35,250 nucleotides of DNA from Anaerolineales bacterium (GTDB taxonomy: Bacteria > Chloroflexota > Anaerolineae > Anaerolineales > RBG-16-64-43): assembly GCA_016928575.1 (NCBI GenBank), contig JAFGKK010000032.1:1-35250 (forward strand), in the 5' to 3' direction. The notes below the pieces were generated by a model. That model was not told where the DNA came from. It was given only the letters and a program-made list of their open reading frames with translations, and did not search any database. Both the position numbers and the translations under genes were made by a program. Below are positions 14,556 through 21,322 of the stretch, in pieces (within the stretch, counting starts at the first letter, position 1; each line of letters opens with the position of its first letter).

Positions 14556-15014
14556 ATGTCGTACCAATGTGAGATCGTGAACCGCACCGCCCAGCCTGCG
14601 CTTTCCCTCCGCGCCCGGGGCGCGGCGAAGGACCTGCCGGCCATTTTGGGACGGTCGTACGGCGTCCTTGGCGCCTACCTCGGACGGATTGGCCAGCAGC
14701 CCGCCGGAGCGCCGTTCATCGCCTACTACAACCAGGATATGCAGAACCTGGACCTGGAAATCGGATTTCCGGTCGCCAAGAAACTGCCGGGCCAGGGCGA
14801 GATCCAAGCCGGCGAGATTCCCGGCGGCAAGGCGGCCAGCTGCATGCACGTCGGTCCGTACGACAAGATCTCGGCGGCGTACGAGGCCCTCGGGCAATGG
14901 ATGCAATCGAATGGACATCAGGGGACCGGGGTGTGCTATGAAATCTACCTGAACGACCCGCAGAAGACTCCGCCAGAGAAATTGCAGACTCAGATCCTGT
15001 TTCCGGTGAAGTAG
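14556..15014 (+). CDS. Stand-alone GyrI-like ligand-binding protein (BmrR effector type)
   Basis: A 152-residue GyrI-like domain of the SbmC/GyrI or BmrR-effector type, without HTH. Seen: the N-terminal CEIVNRTAQPALSLRARG, RSYGVLGAYL, then NLDLEIGFPVAKKLPGQG, ASCMHVGPYDKISAAYEALGQWM and CYEIYLNDPQKTPPEKLQTQI. The block CYEIYL keeps the Glu-Tyr pair that contacts ligand in this fold. The start has AGGAATCAG upstream. Compared with the C-terminal halves of the MerR paralogues it keeps the same order of blocks (DLEIGFPV matches DAEVAVPV), so it looks like a free-standing version of their sensor domain. No catalytic residue is evident. It probably binds a cationic or hydrophobic small molecule. 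Confidence 0.88.
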   Translation: MSYQCEIVNRTAQPALSLRARGAAKDLPAILGRSYGVLGAYLGRIGQQPAGAPFIAYYNQDMQNLDLEIGFPVAKKLPGQGEIQAGEIPGGKAASCMHVGPYDKISAAYEALGQWMQSNGHQGTGVCYEIYLNDPQKTPPEKLQTQILFPVK

Positions 15015-15068
15015 GGGCAGGCGGCCGTCCGCCTGTACAGGGGCGGACCTCCGCTTCGTCCTGGCCAT

Positions 15069-15122
15069 CCCCCCTAAGTTCACGTCCCCCCATTCCTTCG
15101 GAATGGGGGGACCAGAGGGGGG
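15069..15122. repeat. Nested perfect hairpin upstream of the WYL regulator
   Basis: The inner stem CCCCCCATTCC/GGAATGGGGGG (15086-15096 and 15100-15110) is perfect over 11 bp with a TTC loop. The outer arms CCCCCCT/AGGGGGG (15069-15075 and 15116-15122) extend it. It lacks a T-run and sits 22 bases before the WYL gene. Confidence 0.7.
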
Positions 15123-15143
15123 CGGGTTGAGGAGATACTGACC

Positions 15144-16184
15144 ATGGCCAACACCGCGACCCGGCTGATCACCCTGATCCTGCTCCTCCAGCGCCATCCG
15201 AACCAAAAAGCGGGCGATCTGGCGCAGAAGCTGGGCGTCTCGGTCCGCTCGCTGCACCGCTATGTCGATATGCTGGACGAGATGGGCATCCCGGTGTATT
15301 CGGAGCGCGGCCCGGGCGGGGGGTTTTCGCTGGTGCGCGGCTTCAAGATGCCTCCGCTGATCTTCACGCCGGAGGAAGCGGTGACCGTTTGTCTGGGCGC
15401 GGAGTTGGCCAAGGAAATGTGGGGCCGTTTGTATGAGGAGGCGGCCCAGGGAGCGCTGGCCAAGATCGAAAACGTCCTGCCCGACGAACAGCGCGATGAA
15501 GTCGCCTGGGCGCGCCGTTCGCTGGTGACGGCCGGACTGCATTACCCCAGCCTGGCGGAATGCGCATCGCTGCTCGAAACCCTGCGCGGCGCCATCCGCG
15601 CGCAGAAACGCGTCCGGATGTTCTACCAGGGCAGCCAGCAAACCGCGCCGATCGGGCGCGAAGTGGATCCGTACGCGCTGACCAACAGCCGGGGCTGGTG
15701 GTACGTTGTGGGTTTTTGCCGCTTGCGCGACAATGTTCGCTCGTTCCGACTCGACCGGATCCACTCCCTGGAAGTGCTGGATACGGGGTTCGAGCGCCCG
15801 GAGGATTTCGACGCGCGCCGGTACCTGATCCCGGAATCGCGGAGCGCGGCGGTCCGCGGGCGGCTGAAGTTCGCCCCCGCCGCGGCCCACCTGGTGCTCA
15901 ACAACCGGTTCTGGTGGGAAGCCGTGGAACAACGGCCGGACGGTTCGGCGCTGGCGACCTTCTCGGCGCCGGATCTGATCTGGGCGGCCTCGCTCGCGCT
16001 GAGTTACGGCCCGGCCGTCACCATCGAAGAGCCGGAAGAACTGCGCCGACTCGTAGGCGAGTGGGCAAGCGCGGTGGCGGGGTTCTATTCCGGCACCCCG
16101 GAATCCACAAAGCCCGTCCCGGAGAATCCCGCCCACGAAGAACACGAAAAAGATCCGAAGAACACAGTGCTTCCAAAAAATTAA
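15144..16184 (+). CDS. HTH-WYL transcriptional regulator
   Basis: Cytoplasmic regulator of the YafY/WYL type. Residues 1-62 form a winged helix (ATRLITLILLLQRHPNQKAGDLAQKL, SVRSLHRYVDMLDEMGIPV), with the wing GPGGGFSL. A linking region follows (about 70-140). The WYL domain, about 150-230, has GREVDPYALTNSRGWWYVVGFC and RSFRLDRIHSLEVL, and a WCX-like C-terminal part (FAPAAAHLVLNNRFWWE) extends beyond it. WYL domains bind nucleotides or other ligands. The ATG at 15144 has GAGGAGA 9 bases upstream. The last 20 or so codons overlap a repeat element (16133-16226), so the natural C-terminus has probably been replaced. It lies 129 bases after the second GyrI gene, possibly one transcript. Confidence 0.88.
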   Translation: MANTATRLITLILLLQRHPNQKAGDLAQKLGVSVRSLHRYVDMLDEMGIPVYSERGPGGGFSLVRGFKMPPLIFTPEEAVTVCLGAELAKEMWGRLYEEAAQGALAKIENVLPDEQRDEVAWARRSLVTAGLHYPSLAECASLLETLRGAIRAQKRVRMFYQGSQQTAPIGREVDPYALTNSRGWWYVVGFCRLRDNVRSFRLDRIHSLEVLDTGFERPEDFDARRYLIPESRSAAVRGRLKFAPAAAHLVLNNRFWWEAVEQRPDGSALATFSAPDLIWAASLALSYGPAVTIEEPEELRRLVGEWASAVAGFYSGTPESTKPVPENPAHEEHEKDPKNTVLPKN

Positions 16185-16226
16185 ACTCGTCGCGTTTCTC
16201 CGGTTTTGCGTTCGTGTCCTTCGCGG
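16133..16226. repeat. CCACGAAGAACACGAA inverted repeat across a gene end
   Basis: CCACGAAGAACACGAA (16133-16148) and TTCGTGTCCTTCGCGG (16211-16226) are inverted copies matching at 14 of 16 positions. The left arm encodes the HEEHEK part of the WYL regulator's tail; the right arm is non-coding. Arm style matches the elements at 4073 and 8858. Confidence 0.65.
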
Positions 16227-16264
16227 AGAGGAAAGGGAATGATGGAGAAAGGCGGACAGCGGAC

Positions 16265-16912
16265 ATGAGCATATTGAAACAACTTAATAATGAACAAGGG
16301 CACCGTCTCCTCCGCGCCGGGGAAGACGCTGGCCCGGCAGGTGCTTGGGTCGAACCGGGCCGACGCCCACTCCGAGTGCATTGATCTGGCGTCCTATCGC
16401 GCCCCCGATTCCCGCTTCCGGCACATCCGCGCCGGAGCGGCCAAAGTGGTCGAGATCGTCGCGGAGGAGCGTCCGGGCCTGGTCGCCCCGCACCCGAAGA
16501 GACTGCTGTCGGCGCTTTCCGTCCCGGAACCGCAAACCCGCTGGATGATCATCCGCACCATGGGTTTTTGCGCCCGGGCCAACACGGCGATTGCGGAAAA
16601 GTCGCTGCCCTTCGCCTAAGAATTCCTCCGCAGGAAGGAGGGGTTTTGCCTGACAAGTTCCGCTGACCTGTTCCTCGGGGATTTCGGGGCCGTATCGAAC
16701 CCGTGCGCCCGAAAAGTCTTTCCGCTCCTGGAGCAGGCGATGCGGAAGCCGATCCCCAACGAGCCGGATTGGCTGTTGGAGGCGTGCTTCAAGCTGTTTT
16801 TCCACCTGGGAAAAACCGATCAACAGAAGGTCTTGAAGTTCGCCGCCCGTTTCCGGAATGCCTCCCGGAAAAGCACGCAGCGCAGAGCGCGGATGATGCT
16901 GGAATTGAAAAC
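16265..16912 (+). pseudogene. Broken HEAT-like protein gene (frameshift plus in-frame stop)
   Basis: Read as one gene, this would encode a HEAT-like helical protein of about 215 residues. It begins MSILKQLNNEQG at 16265 in one frame. After a GGG at 16298-16300 the continuation GTVSSAPGKTLARQVL is in the next frame, so one extra base seems present. That frame runs to IAEKSLPFA and meets a TAA at 16617-16619, then continues without another stop as EFLRRKEGFC, SADLFLGDFGAVS and DWLLEACFKLFFHLGK to MMLELK. Only one codon separates the two halves of what looks like one continuous helix, as if GAA or AAA became TAA. The natural stop is lost: a palindromic element follows and the frame runs into the repair gene. 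Joining the halves is inference from fold continuity. Assembly errors are an alternative. Confidence 0.7.
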
Positions 16913-16969
16913 TCCGCCCTTCCCCTCCCCAAATCCGCAGAGTGGATCTAGGGAGGGGAAGGGCGGAGT
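16911..16969. repeat. Perfect 19-bp inverted-repeat element fusing two reading frames
   Basis: ACTCCGCCCTTCCCCTCCC (16911-16929) and its exact complement (16951-16969) surround 21 bases that themselves hold ATCC/GGAT. The element lies at the end of the HEAT-like frame and is open in that frame. It encodes a Pro/Gly/Lys-rich linker (TPPFPSPN..., REGKGG) leading in frame into the ATG at 16986. Confidence 0.85.
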
Positions 16970-16985
16970 CGAGGAGAAATCGGAC

Positions 16986-17720
16986 ATGAACTCAGCCGAC
17001 GCCGATCGGATTGGAGAATCCATCCTTCAAATGATTTTGGACGGCGAAACCGCCGGAGCACATGCGTTGCTGGCCCCGCACCTTTCGCGCCGCATTCCCT
17101 TCCGCCTGCTGGACCGGATCGGCACGCGGATCGGCGCGGGCCCGGTCCCGGCAGTGAACGGTTTTCTCGCGCGGATCGCGCGCGAAAAACCCATGGGCGG
17201 ATGGCCGCTGATCGGTTCGGCGCTGGCCGCGCAGCTGGAGGCGGACTTCGAGGGCGCGCTCGAGCGCTGCCGCGGCTTCATTGTCTTCGGCGACGCATGG
17301 TACGCCGCCGACACGCTCGCCGAGCGCGTCCCGGGCGCCGCGCTGGTGACCGACTTCAACCGGGCGCTCCCGATCCTCAAACGCTGGCGCACGGACGAAG
17401 AGCGCTGGGTGCGCAAAAGCTGCGGCGTCGCCGTCCATCTGTGGACCAAGCGCGCGCACGGAGATCCGCGCCTGCTGCCCAAGGTGAAAACGCTGCTGGC
17501 GTTTCTCGCGCCGATGTTCGGCGAAGAGGACCTCGACGCGGTCAAGGGGATCGGATGGGCGTTGAAGACGATCGGACGGTTCTATCCCGAAACCCTGACG
17601 CCCTGGCTGATCCGACAGGTCGGACGGCGGGCTTCATACCGTCCGCTGATGCTGCGGAAGGCCGTCACGTACCTCAATCCCGAAGACCGCAATATCGCCT
17701 ACCGGGCGGCCTGCCGATGA
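16986..17720 (+). CDS. DNA alkylation repair (AlkD-like) HEAT-repeat protein
   Basis: HEAT-repeat glycosylase-like protein, 244 residues from the ATG at 16986 (MNSADADRI). In this family a HEAT solenoid grips DNA and removes N3/N7-alkylated bases without base flipping. Seen: LERCRGFIVFGDAWYAADTLAE, RWRTDEERWVRKSCGVAVHLWTKR, the LLPKVKTLLAFLAPMFGEEDLDAVKGIGWALKTIG pair of helices, and RPLMLRKAVTYL near the end, which follow the AlkD helix pattern. It does not show the classic AlkD catalytic Asp/Trp set clearly, so I cannot confirm activity. The frame is open upstream through the palindrome, but the ATG at 16986 begins the natural domain. Its TGA overlaps the ATG of the radical SAM gene (ATGA), so the two are translationally coupled. 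Confidence 0.75.
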   Translation: MNSADADRIGESILQMILDGETAGAHALLAPHLSRRIPFRLLDRIGTRIGAGPVPAVNGFLARIAREKPMGGWPLIGSALAAQLEADFEGALERCRGFIVFGDAWYAADTLAERVPGAALVTDFNRALPILKRWRTDEERWVRKSCGVAVHLWTKRAHGDPRLLPKVKTLLAFLAPMFGEEDLDAVKGIGWALKTIGRFYPETLTPWLIRQVGRRASYRPLMLRKAVTYLNPEDRNIAYRAACR

Positions 17721-18892
17721 ACCTCGAATTCCGCGAGTACGAGGCGAAGAAAATTCTCAACGTGCACAAGCACGTCGACGGCGGGTGGTTCTGGGACAAG
17801 TACAGCGCCCATCCCTACATCGGCTGCCGCCACGGGTGCGAGTTCTGCTACTGCCGCGGCGGCCACTACCTCGGACAACGCGATCCGGATACGTTCAACA
17901 CGCTGATCCAGGTGAAGACCAATGCGCCGGAGCTCCTGCGCAAGGAACTCGCCCGCAGAACCCCCGACGTGATCTCCTGCGGGGATTGGCAACTCCCGGC
18001 CGAGGAGCGCTACGGCCTTTCGCGGCGGATGCTCGAGGTCGTGCTCGCGCTCGGCTTTCCGTTTCTGGCGATCGAACGCTCGCCCTTCCTGCTGCGCGAC
18101 CTCGACCTGTTGCAGGAAATCAACCGCAAATCCTGGGCCTGCGTGACCCTGAGCTTCAGCAACGTCGATCCGGCGCTCAAGCAGGCCTTCGAGCCGCACA
18201 GCCCGGGGCTCGAACCGCGGCTGGAAATGATGAAGAAAATCGCCCAGGCCGGCGTGCCCGTCGGTATGAACCTGATGCCGGTCCTTCCGTTCCTCGGCGA
18301 CGACAACGCGCATTTGGAAGCCGCCGTCCGCGCGGCGAAGGACAACGGCGCGTCGTTCGTCCTGTCCGCGGGGTTGACCATGGACGGCATCCAGGCCGAG
18401 CGGACGCTGGCCGCCGCGGTCCGGATGGATCCCGCGCAGGAAGAACGCTGGCGCCGGCTGTACGGCTGGCCGAAAGGCGGTTCGCCGAACTACGGTCCGC
18501 CGCCCGCGTATTCGCTGCGGCTCGGGCGGAAGATCCGCGATCTTTGCATGCGGTTCGACCTGCGCGACCGCATCCCGCGCTACGTCGGAGAAGGGCCGCT
18601 CGCGGCCAACAAGCGCATCGCGGAAAAGCTGTTTCTCAAGATCCACGATCTTGAGCTCGAGCCCGCCCCCCGGCATCGCATCTGGGCTTATCGCAAGGCG
18701 GCCTGGGCGGTCGACGAATTCCCGAAAAACATCGAAACGGTGTTTGCGGCGATGGGAGAAAACGGGTTGCGGTCGATCCCGGGAGTCGGCGCGGGGATCG
18801 CGCAGGAAATCGGAGCCTGGCTCTCAGCGGCCGGAAAGCATCCCTTCCCTCCTCGCCCCGCCGGACCGGCCCTTGACTCTCAGGCAACCTGA
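17717..18892 (+). CDS. Radical SAM protein, SplB-like, with C-terminal HhH motif
   Basis: Radical SAM enzyme related to spore photoproduct lyase-type proteins. Seen: GCRHGCEFCYC at 36-46, the CX3CX2C cluster motif (Cys37, 41, 44), in the context HPYIGCRHGCEFCYCR. DVISCGDWQLP and NLMPVLPFLGDDN also lie in the usual barrel positions. A helix-hairpin-helix near the C-terminus (IPGVGAGIAQEIGAWL) suggests contact with DNA. The product is 391 residues. Translation is coupled to the AlkD-like gene by ATGA, which supports a joint DNA-repair task, though the substrate is unknown. The last six residues (LDSQAT) are encoded by the MerR-type promoter B, so the natural end may be earlier. Canonical SplB also has a conserved Cys in the C-terminal part; I see none obvious after the barrel. 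Confidence 0.87.
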   Translation: MNLEFREYEAKKILNVHKHVDGGWFWDKYSAHPYIGCRHGCEFCYCRGGHYLGQRDPDTFNTLIQVKTNAPELLRKELARRTPDVISCGDWQLPAEERYGLSRRMLEVVLALGFPFLAIERSPFLLRDLDLLQEINRKSWACVTLSFSNVDPALKQAFEPHSPGLEPRLEMMKKIAQAGVPVGMNLMPVLPFLGDDNAHLEAAVRAAKDNGASFVLSAGLTMDGIQAERTLAAAVRMDPAQEERWRRLYGWPKGGSPNYGPPPAYSLRLGRKIRDLCMRFDLRDRIPRYVGEGPLAANKRIAEKLFLKIHDLELEPAPRHRIWAYRKAAWAVDEFPKNIETVFAAMGENGLRSIPGVGAGIAQEIGAWLSAAGKHPFPPRPAGPALDSQAT

Positions 18893-18903
18893 GAGATTAA
18901 GCT
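18873..18903 (+). promoter_or_regulatory. MerR-type promoter/operator B, inside the radical SAM gene end
   Basis: TTGACT (18873-18878) is followed after 19 bp by TAAGCT (18898-18903), a weak -10. The dyad CTCTCAGG (18877-18884) and CCTGAGAG (18888-18895) is perfect over 8 bp with a CAA centre, the best dyad of the four. It overlaps the last codons of the radical SAM gene and ends 29 bases before the DUF362 start. Confidence 0.8.
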
Positions 18904-18932
18904 GTTGCGATCCGCAAGGAGTCGGTTCACCC

Positions 18933-19833
18933 ATGAAAACCGTCGTGTCACTGGCGCGCAGCAAGGATCATTTCTCCGGAGTATCCCGGTCGCTTTTGCC
19001 GCTGCGCCGTGAACTGGCCCGCGCGCTGACCGGAGTGCCGGCCGTCGTGATCAAGATCAACATGGTCGTCGCCAAGACTCCCCGGTATCCGCGCTCGCCG
19101 CCACGCCGGCGGAAGCCTGCCGCGGGTTGATTGCCTGCATCCGCCCGTTCTACAAGGGGCGGATCGTGATCGCCGAAGAGCCGGCCTGGGGGAACGCCGC
19201 GGACGGGTTTGCGTTGTACGGCTATTCGGAACTGGCGGAGAAATTCCCCCCCTCGAACTCCTGGATCTCCATGCCGACGAGACTCTGGAGTTAGCCTTGG
19301 CGCCTTCGGCGGGGATCCGCGGGCTGCCCCTCAGCCGGACCCTGGCGGAAGCTCCGTTCCTGGTCTCCATCGCGCACCCGAAAACGCACGTCAACGTCGT
19401 CATGACCGGCGGAATCAAGAACGTCCTGATCGGCGCGATCCGCGGATACGCCAACCGCCGGAGGATGCATGCCGCCGGGCGCATTCATCATACGCTGGCC
19501 GCGCTCGCCCGGCACGTCTATCCGGATTTCACCGTCGTCGACGGCACCATCGGAATGCAGGGCGGCGGACCGGTGCGCGGGACGCCGATCCGATCCGGGT
19601 GGACCGTGTCCTCGTTCGATGCGCTGGCGGCGGATACCCTGGCGGCTTACCTGATGGGATTCTCCTCCCGGGATGTGGGATACCTGCATCTGATCGGCGC
19701 GGCCGGATTGGGGCGGACCTTCCCCGACGACGGCATCGAAATCCTCGGGGAAAAAACGGGGGACTGTATCCTGCCCTATACGCCGCACCGGACCTTCCCA
19801 AAGGCACGGGATTGGAAGGTCAAGCGCTCCTGA
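18933..19833 (+). pseudogene. DUF362 family gene with two frameshifts
   Basis: The protein would be a DUF362-type protein of about 300 residues. The first part (MKTVVSLARSKDHFSG to INMVVAKTP) is in one frame. Near 19080-19095 the frame shifts and continues TPAEACRGLIACIRPFYKGR, RIVIAEEPAWGN to LAEKFPP. A run of C at about 19245-19251 carries a second shift, after which ELLDLHADETLELALAPSAG follows, then PKTHVNVVMTGGIKNVLIGAIRGYANRRRMHAAGR, VDGTIGMQGGGPVRG and the end at 19833. The THVNVVMTGGIKN and DGTIGMQGGGPV blocks are DUF362 hallmarks. The homopolymer location makes sequencing error possible. The gene is immediately downstream of MerR-type promoter B, which is its likely control. Confidence 0.8.
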
Positions 19834-19875
19834 CGGCCATCCCCGTCACAAGGCGCCGAGGAAACCGACCGGGGC

Positions 19876-19906
19876 TTGACTCTCCGGCAGCCTGAGAGTG
19901 TATAGT
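19876..19906 (+). promoter_or_regulatory. MerR-type promoter/operator C
   Basis: TTGACT (19876-19881) and TATAGT (19901-19906) with a 19-bp spacer. The dyad ACTCTC (19879-19884) and GAGAGT (19894-19899) is exact, with CGG/CCT inner pairs around CAG. It ends 32 bases before the MerR start and shares the core CTCTC...GAGAG with A, B and D. Confidence 0.88.
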
Positions 19907-19938
19907 AGCGTCATCCAAGGATCGGAAGGCACCGCGAC

Positions 19939-20748
19939 ATGCTGCGCATCGGAGATTTCGCCCGCCTGGCAAGGGTATCGATTCCCAACCTGCGGCATTA
20001 CGACGACCTGGGGCTCTTCAAACCGGTCCGGATTGATCCCGCCAGCGGCTACCGGTATTACACCTTCGATCAGCTTCCGCGATTGAACCGGATCCTGGCA
20101 TATAAGGATCTCGGTTTTGCCCTCGAGCAGATCGGCGAGATGCTGGGGGAAGATATCCCCGCCGGGGAACTCCGCTCCCTGCTCCGGCTGAAGCAAACCG
20201 AACTTCAGGGCGACATCGCCGAGCGCAGCGCCCGCCTCCAGCGGCTGGAGGCCAGGCTGCGGATGATCGAAGAAGAAGGATCGGATCCATCCTATGCCGT
20301 GATGGTGAAATCCTCGGAAGAGATCCTGGTTGCTTCGGTGCGCGGGACGCTCCGGGCGCCGGAGGAGCAATCCCGTTTGTGGCAGGAGCTGTTCGGTTTC
20401 CTGGCCTGCCGGAAGATCGGTTTCGGCCCTCCGTTCATCACGATCTATCACGCCGACGAGCCGGAAGTCGACGCCGAGGTGTGCATTCCGATCCCGGAAC
20501 CGCTCGAGCCCAAAGAACGGATCCAGATCCGGCGCCTATCGGCGCACGATCGGGTGGCATACACCGTCCATCACGGCCCCTTCCGGGACATTGAGCCCGC
20601 CTACCGGGCCGTCTTCGCCTGGATCGACGCCAACGGGCGCACGACGGCCGGTCCGGTCCGCCAAGTGACGCTGAGCATCCAGCCGGAATCGTCGAAGCTC
20701 GACAGCGAAGCGGTCGCGGAAATACTAGTGCCGCTCGCCAATCCGTAG
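19939..20748 (+). CDS. MerR regulator with GyrI-like domain (paralogue C), altered ligand site
   Basis: A 269-residue MerR-GyrI activator with the same layout as the gene at 12867. The HTH has MLRIGDFARLARVSIPNLRHY, GLFKPVRIDPASGYRYY and LNRILAYKDLGFALEQI; a coiled coil follows (SARLQRLEARLRMIEEE), then the effector domain from about 115. The last block reads PVRQVTLSIQP instead of REIYL: the usual Glu and Tyr are replaced, so ligand recognition probably differs or is lost. The ATG at 19939 is preceded by GGAAGGCAC. Operator C lies upstream and probably makes the gene autoregulated. The TrmO gene follows after a terminator-like hairpin. Whether the sensor is inactive or retuned cannot be told from sequence. 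Confidence 0.93.
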   Translation: MLRIGDFARLARVSIPNLRHYDDLGLFKPVRIDPASGYRYYTFDQLPRLNRILAYKDLGFALEQIGEMLGEDIPAGELRSLLRLKQTELQGDIAERSARLQRLEARLRMIEEEGSDPSYAVMVKSSEEILVASVRGTLRAPEEQSRLWQELFGFLACRKIGFGPPFITIYHADEPEVDAEVCIPIPEPLEPKERIQIRRLSAHDRVAYTVHHGPFRDIEPAYRAVFAWIDANGRTTAGPVRQVTLSIQPESSKLDSEAVAEILVPLANP

Positions 20749-20784
20749 CAATCCGCAACCTTCCATTCCATGCATCGGCTGACG

Positions 20785-20826
20785 CCGGGTGGGCCCGCCC
20801 GGTGATGGTCAAACCATCCCATTTTT
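20785..20826 (+). terminator. Hairpin pair with T-run between MerR C and trmO
   Basis: CCGGGTGGG/CCCGCCCGG (20785-20102+700: 20785-20802) and GATGGT/ACCATC (20804-20818) follow one another, and the second is followed by CCATTTTT. This is a terminator or attenuator. The trmO Shine-Dalgarno (GGAGG) follows at once, so trmO may depend on readthrough. Confidence 0.6.
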
Positions 20827-20836
20827 CGGAGGAACC

Positions 20837-21322
20837 ATGAAACATCACATCGAACTGCATCCGATCGGCGTCGTCCGATCCGGCGACGAAGGATTCCGGA
20901 TCGAGATCGAAGAAAAATTCCGCCCGGCGCCGGCGGGGCTGGAAGGATTCGGGCACGTCACGGTCCTGTGGTGGCCGCACAAGCGCGAAACGCCCGAAGT
21001 CCGCGGCGTCATGGAAATCGACAAACCGTATCGGAAGGCGCCGGCCAAACTGGGGGTCTTCGCCACGCGCTCCGAAGCCCGCCCCAATCCGGTGCTGATC
21101 ACGACCGTCCCCCTGCTGCAGGTGGACGCGCAAAAAGGCCTGCTCCTCACACCCTACATCGACGCCGAAGACGGCTCGCCGGTCTTGGATATAAAACCGT
21201 ATCAGCCGTGCGCCGACCGCATCCGCGAAACGGTGACGCCGGAATGGTGCCGGCACTGGCCCAAGTGCGCGGAAGATTCCGCCGCCTTCGACTGGGAATC
21301 GGAATTCCTGTTTCCGCGATAG
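20837..21322 (+). CDS. trmO: tRNA t6A37 N6-methyltransferase-like protein (TrmO/TsaA/YaeB)
   Basis: SAM-dependent beta-barrel methyltransferase that adds a methyl group to N6-threonylcarbamoyladenosine at tRNA position 37 in the characterised E. coli member. Seen: the start HIELHPIGVVRSGDEGF, GLEGFGHVTVLWWPHK, the signature ATRSEARPNPVLITTV, TPYIDAEDGSPVLDIKPYQPCADRI and the C-terminal CRHWPKCAED. The motif ATRSxxRPNP is the family hallmark. The ATG at 20837 is preceded by GGAGGAACC; an ATG 48 bases upstream adds non-conserved residues. Length is 161, near the single-domain size of archaeal and bacterial homologues and shorter than E. coli TrmO (about 235). Substrate is by family only. Confidence 0.85.
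   Translation: MKHHIELHPIGVVRSGDEGFRIEIEEKFRPAPAGLEGFGHVTVLWWPHKRETPEVRGVMEIDKPYRKAPAKLGVFATRSEARPNPVLITTVPLLQVDAQKGLLLTPYIDAEDGSPVLDIKPYQPCADRIRETVTPEWCRHWPKCAEDSAAFDWESEFLFPR

Noticed and set aside
15560-16384. Alternative frame continuing through the WYL gene into MSILKQLNNEQG
   Set aside because: The upstream part is a shadow of the WYL regulator; only the part from the ATG at 16265 resembles a protein N-terminus, and it is described under the HEAT-like pseudogene.
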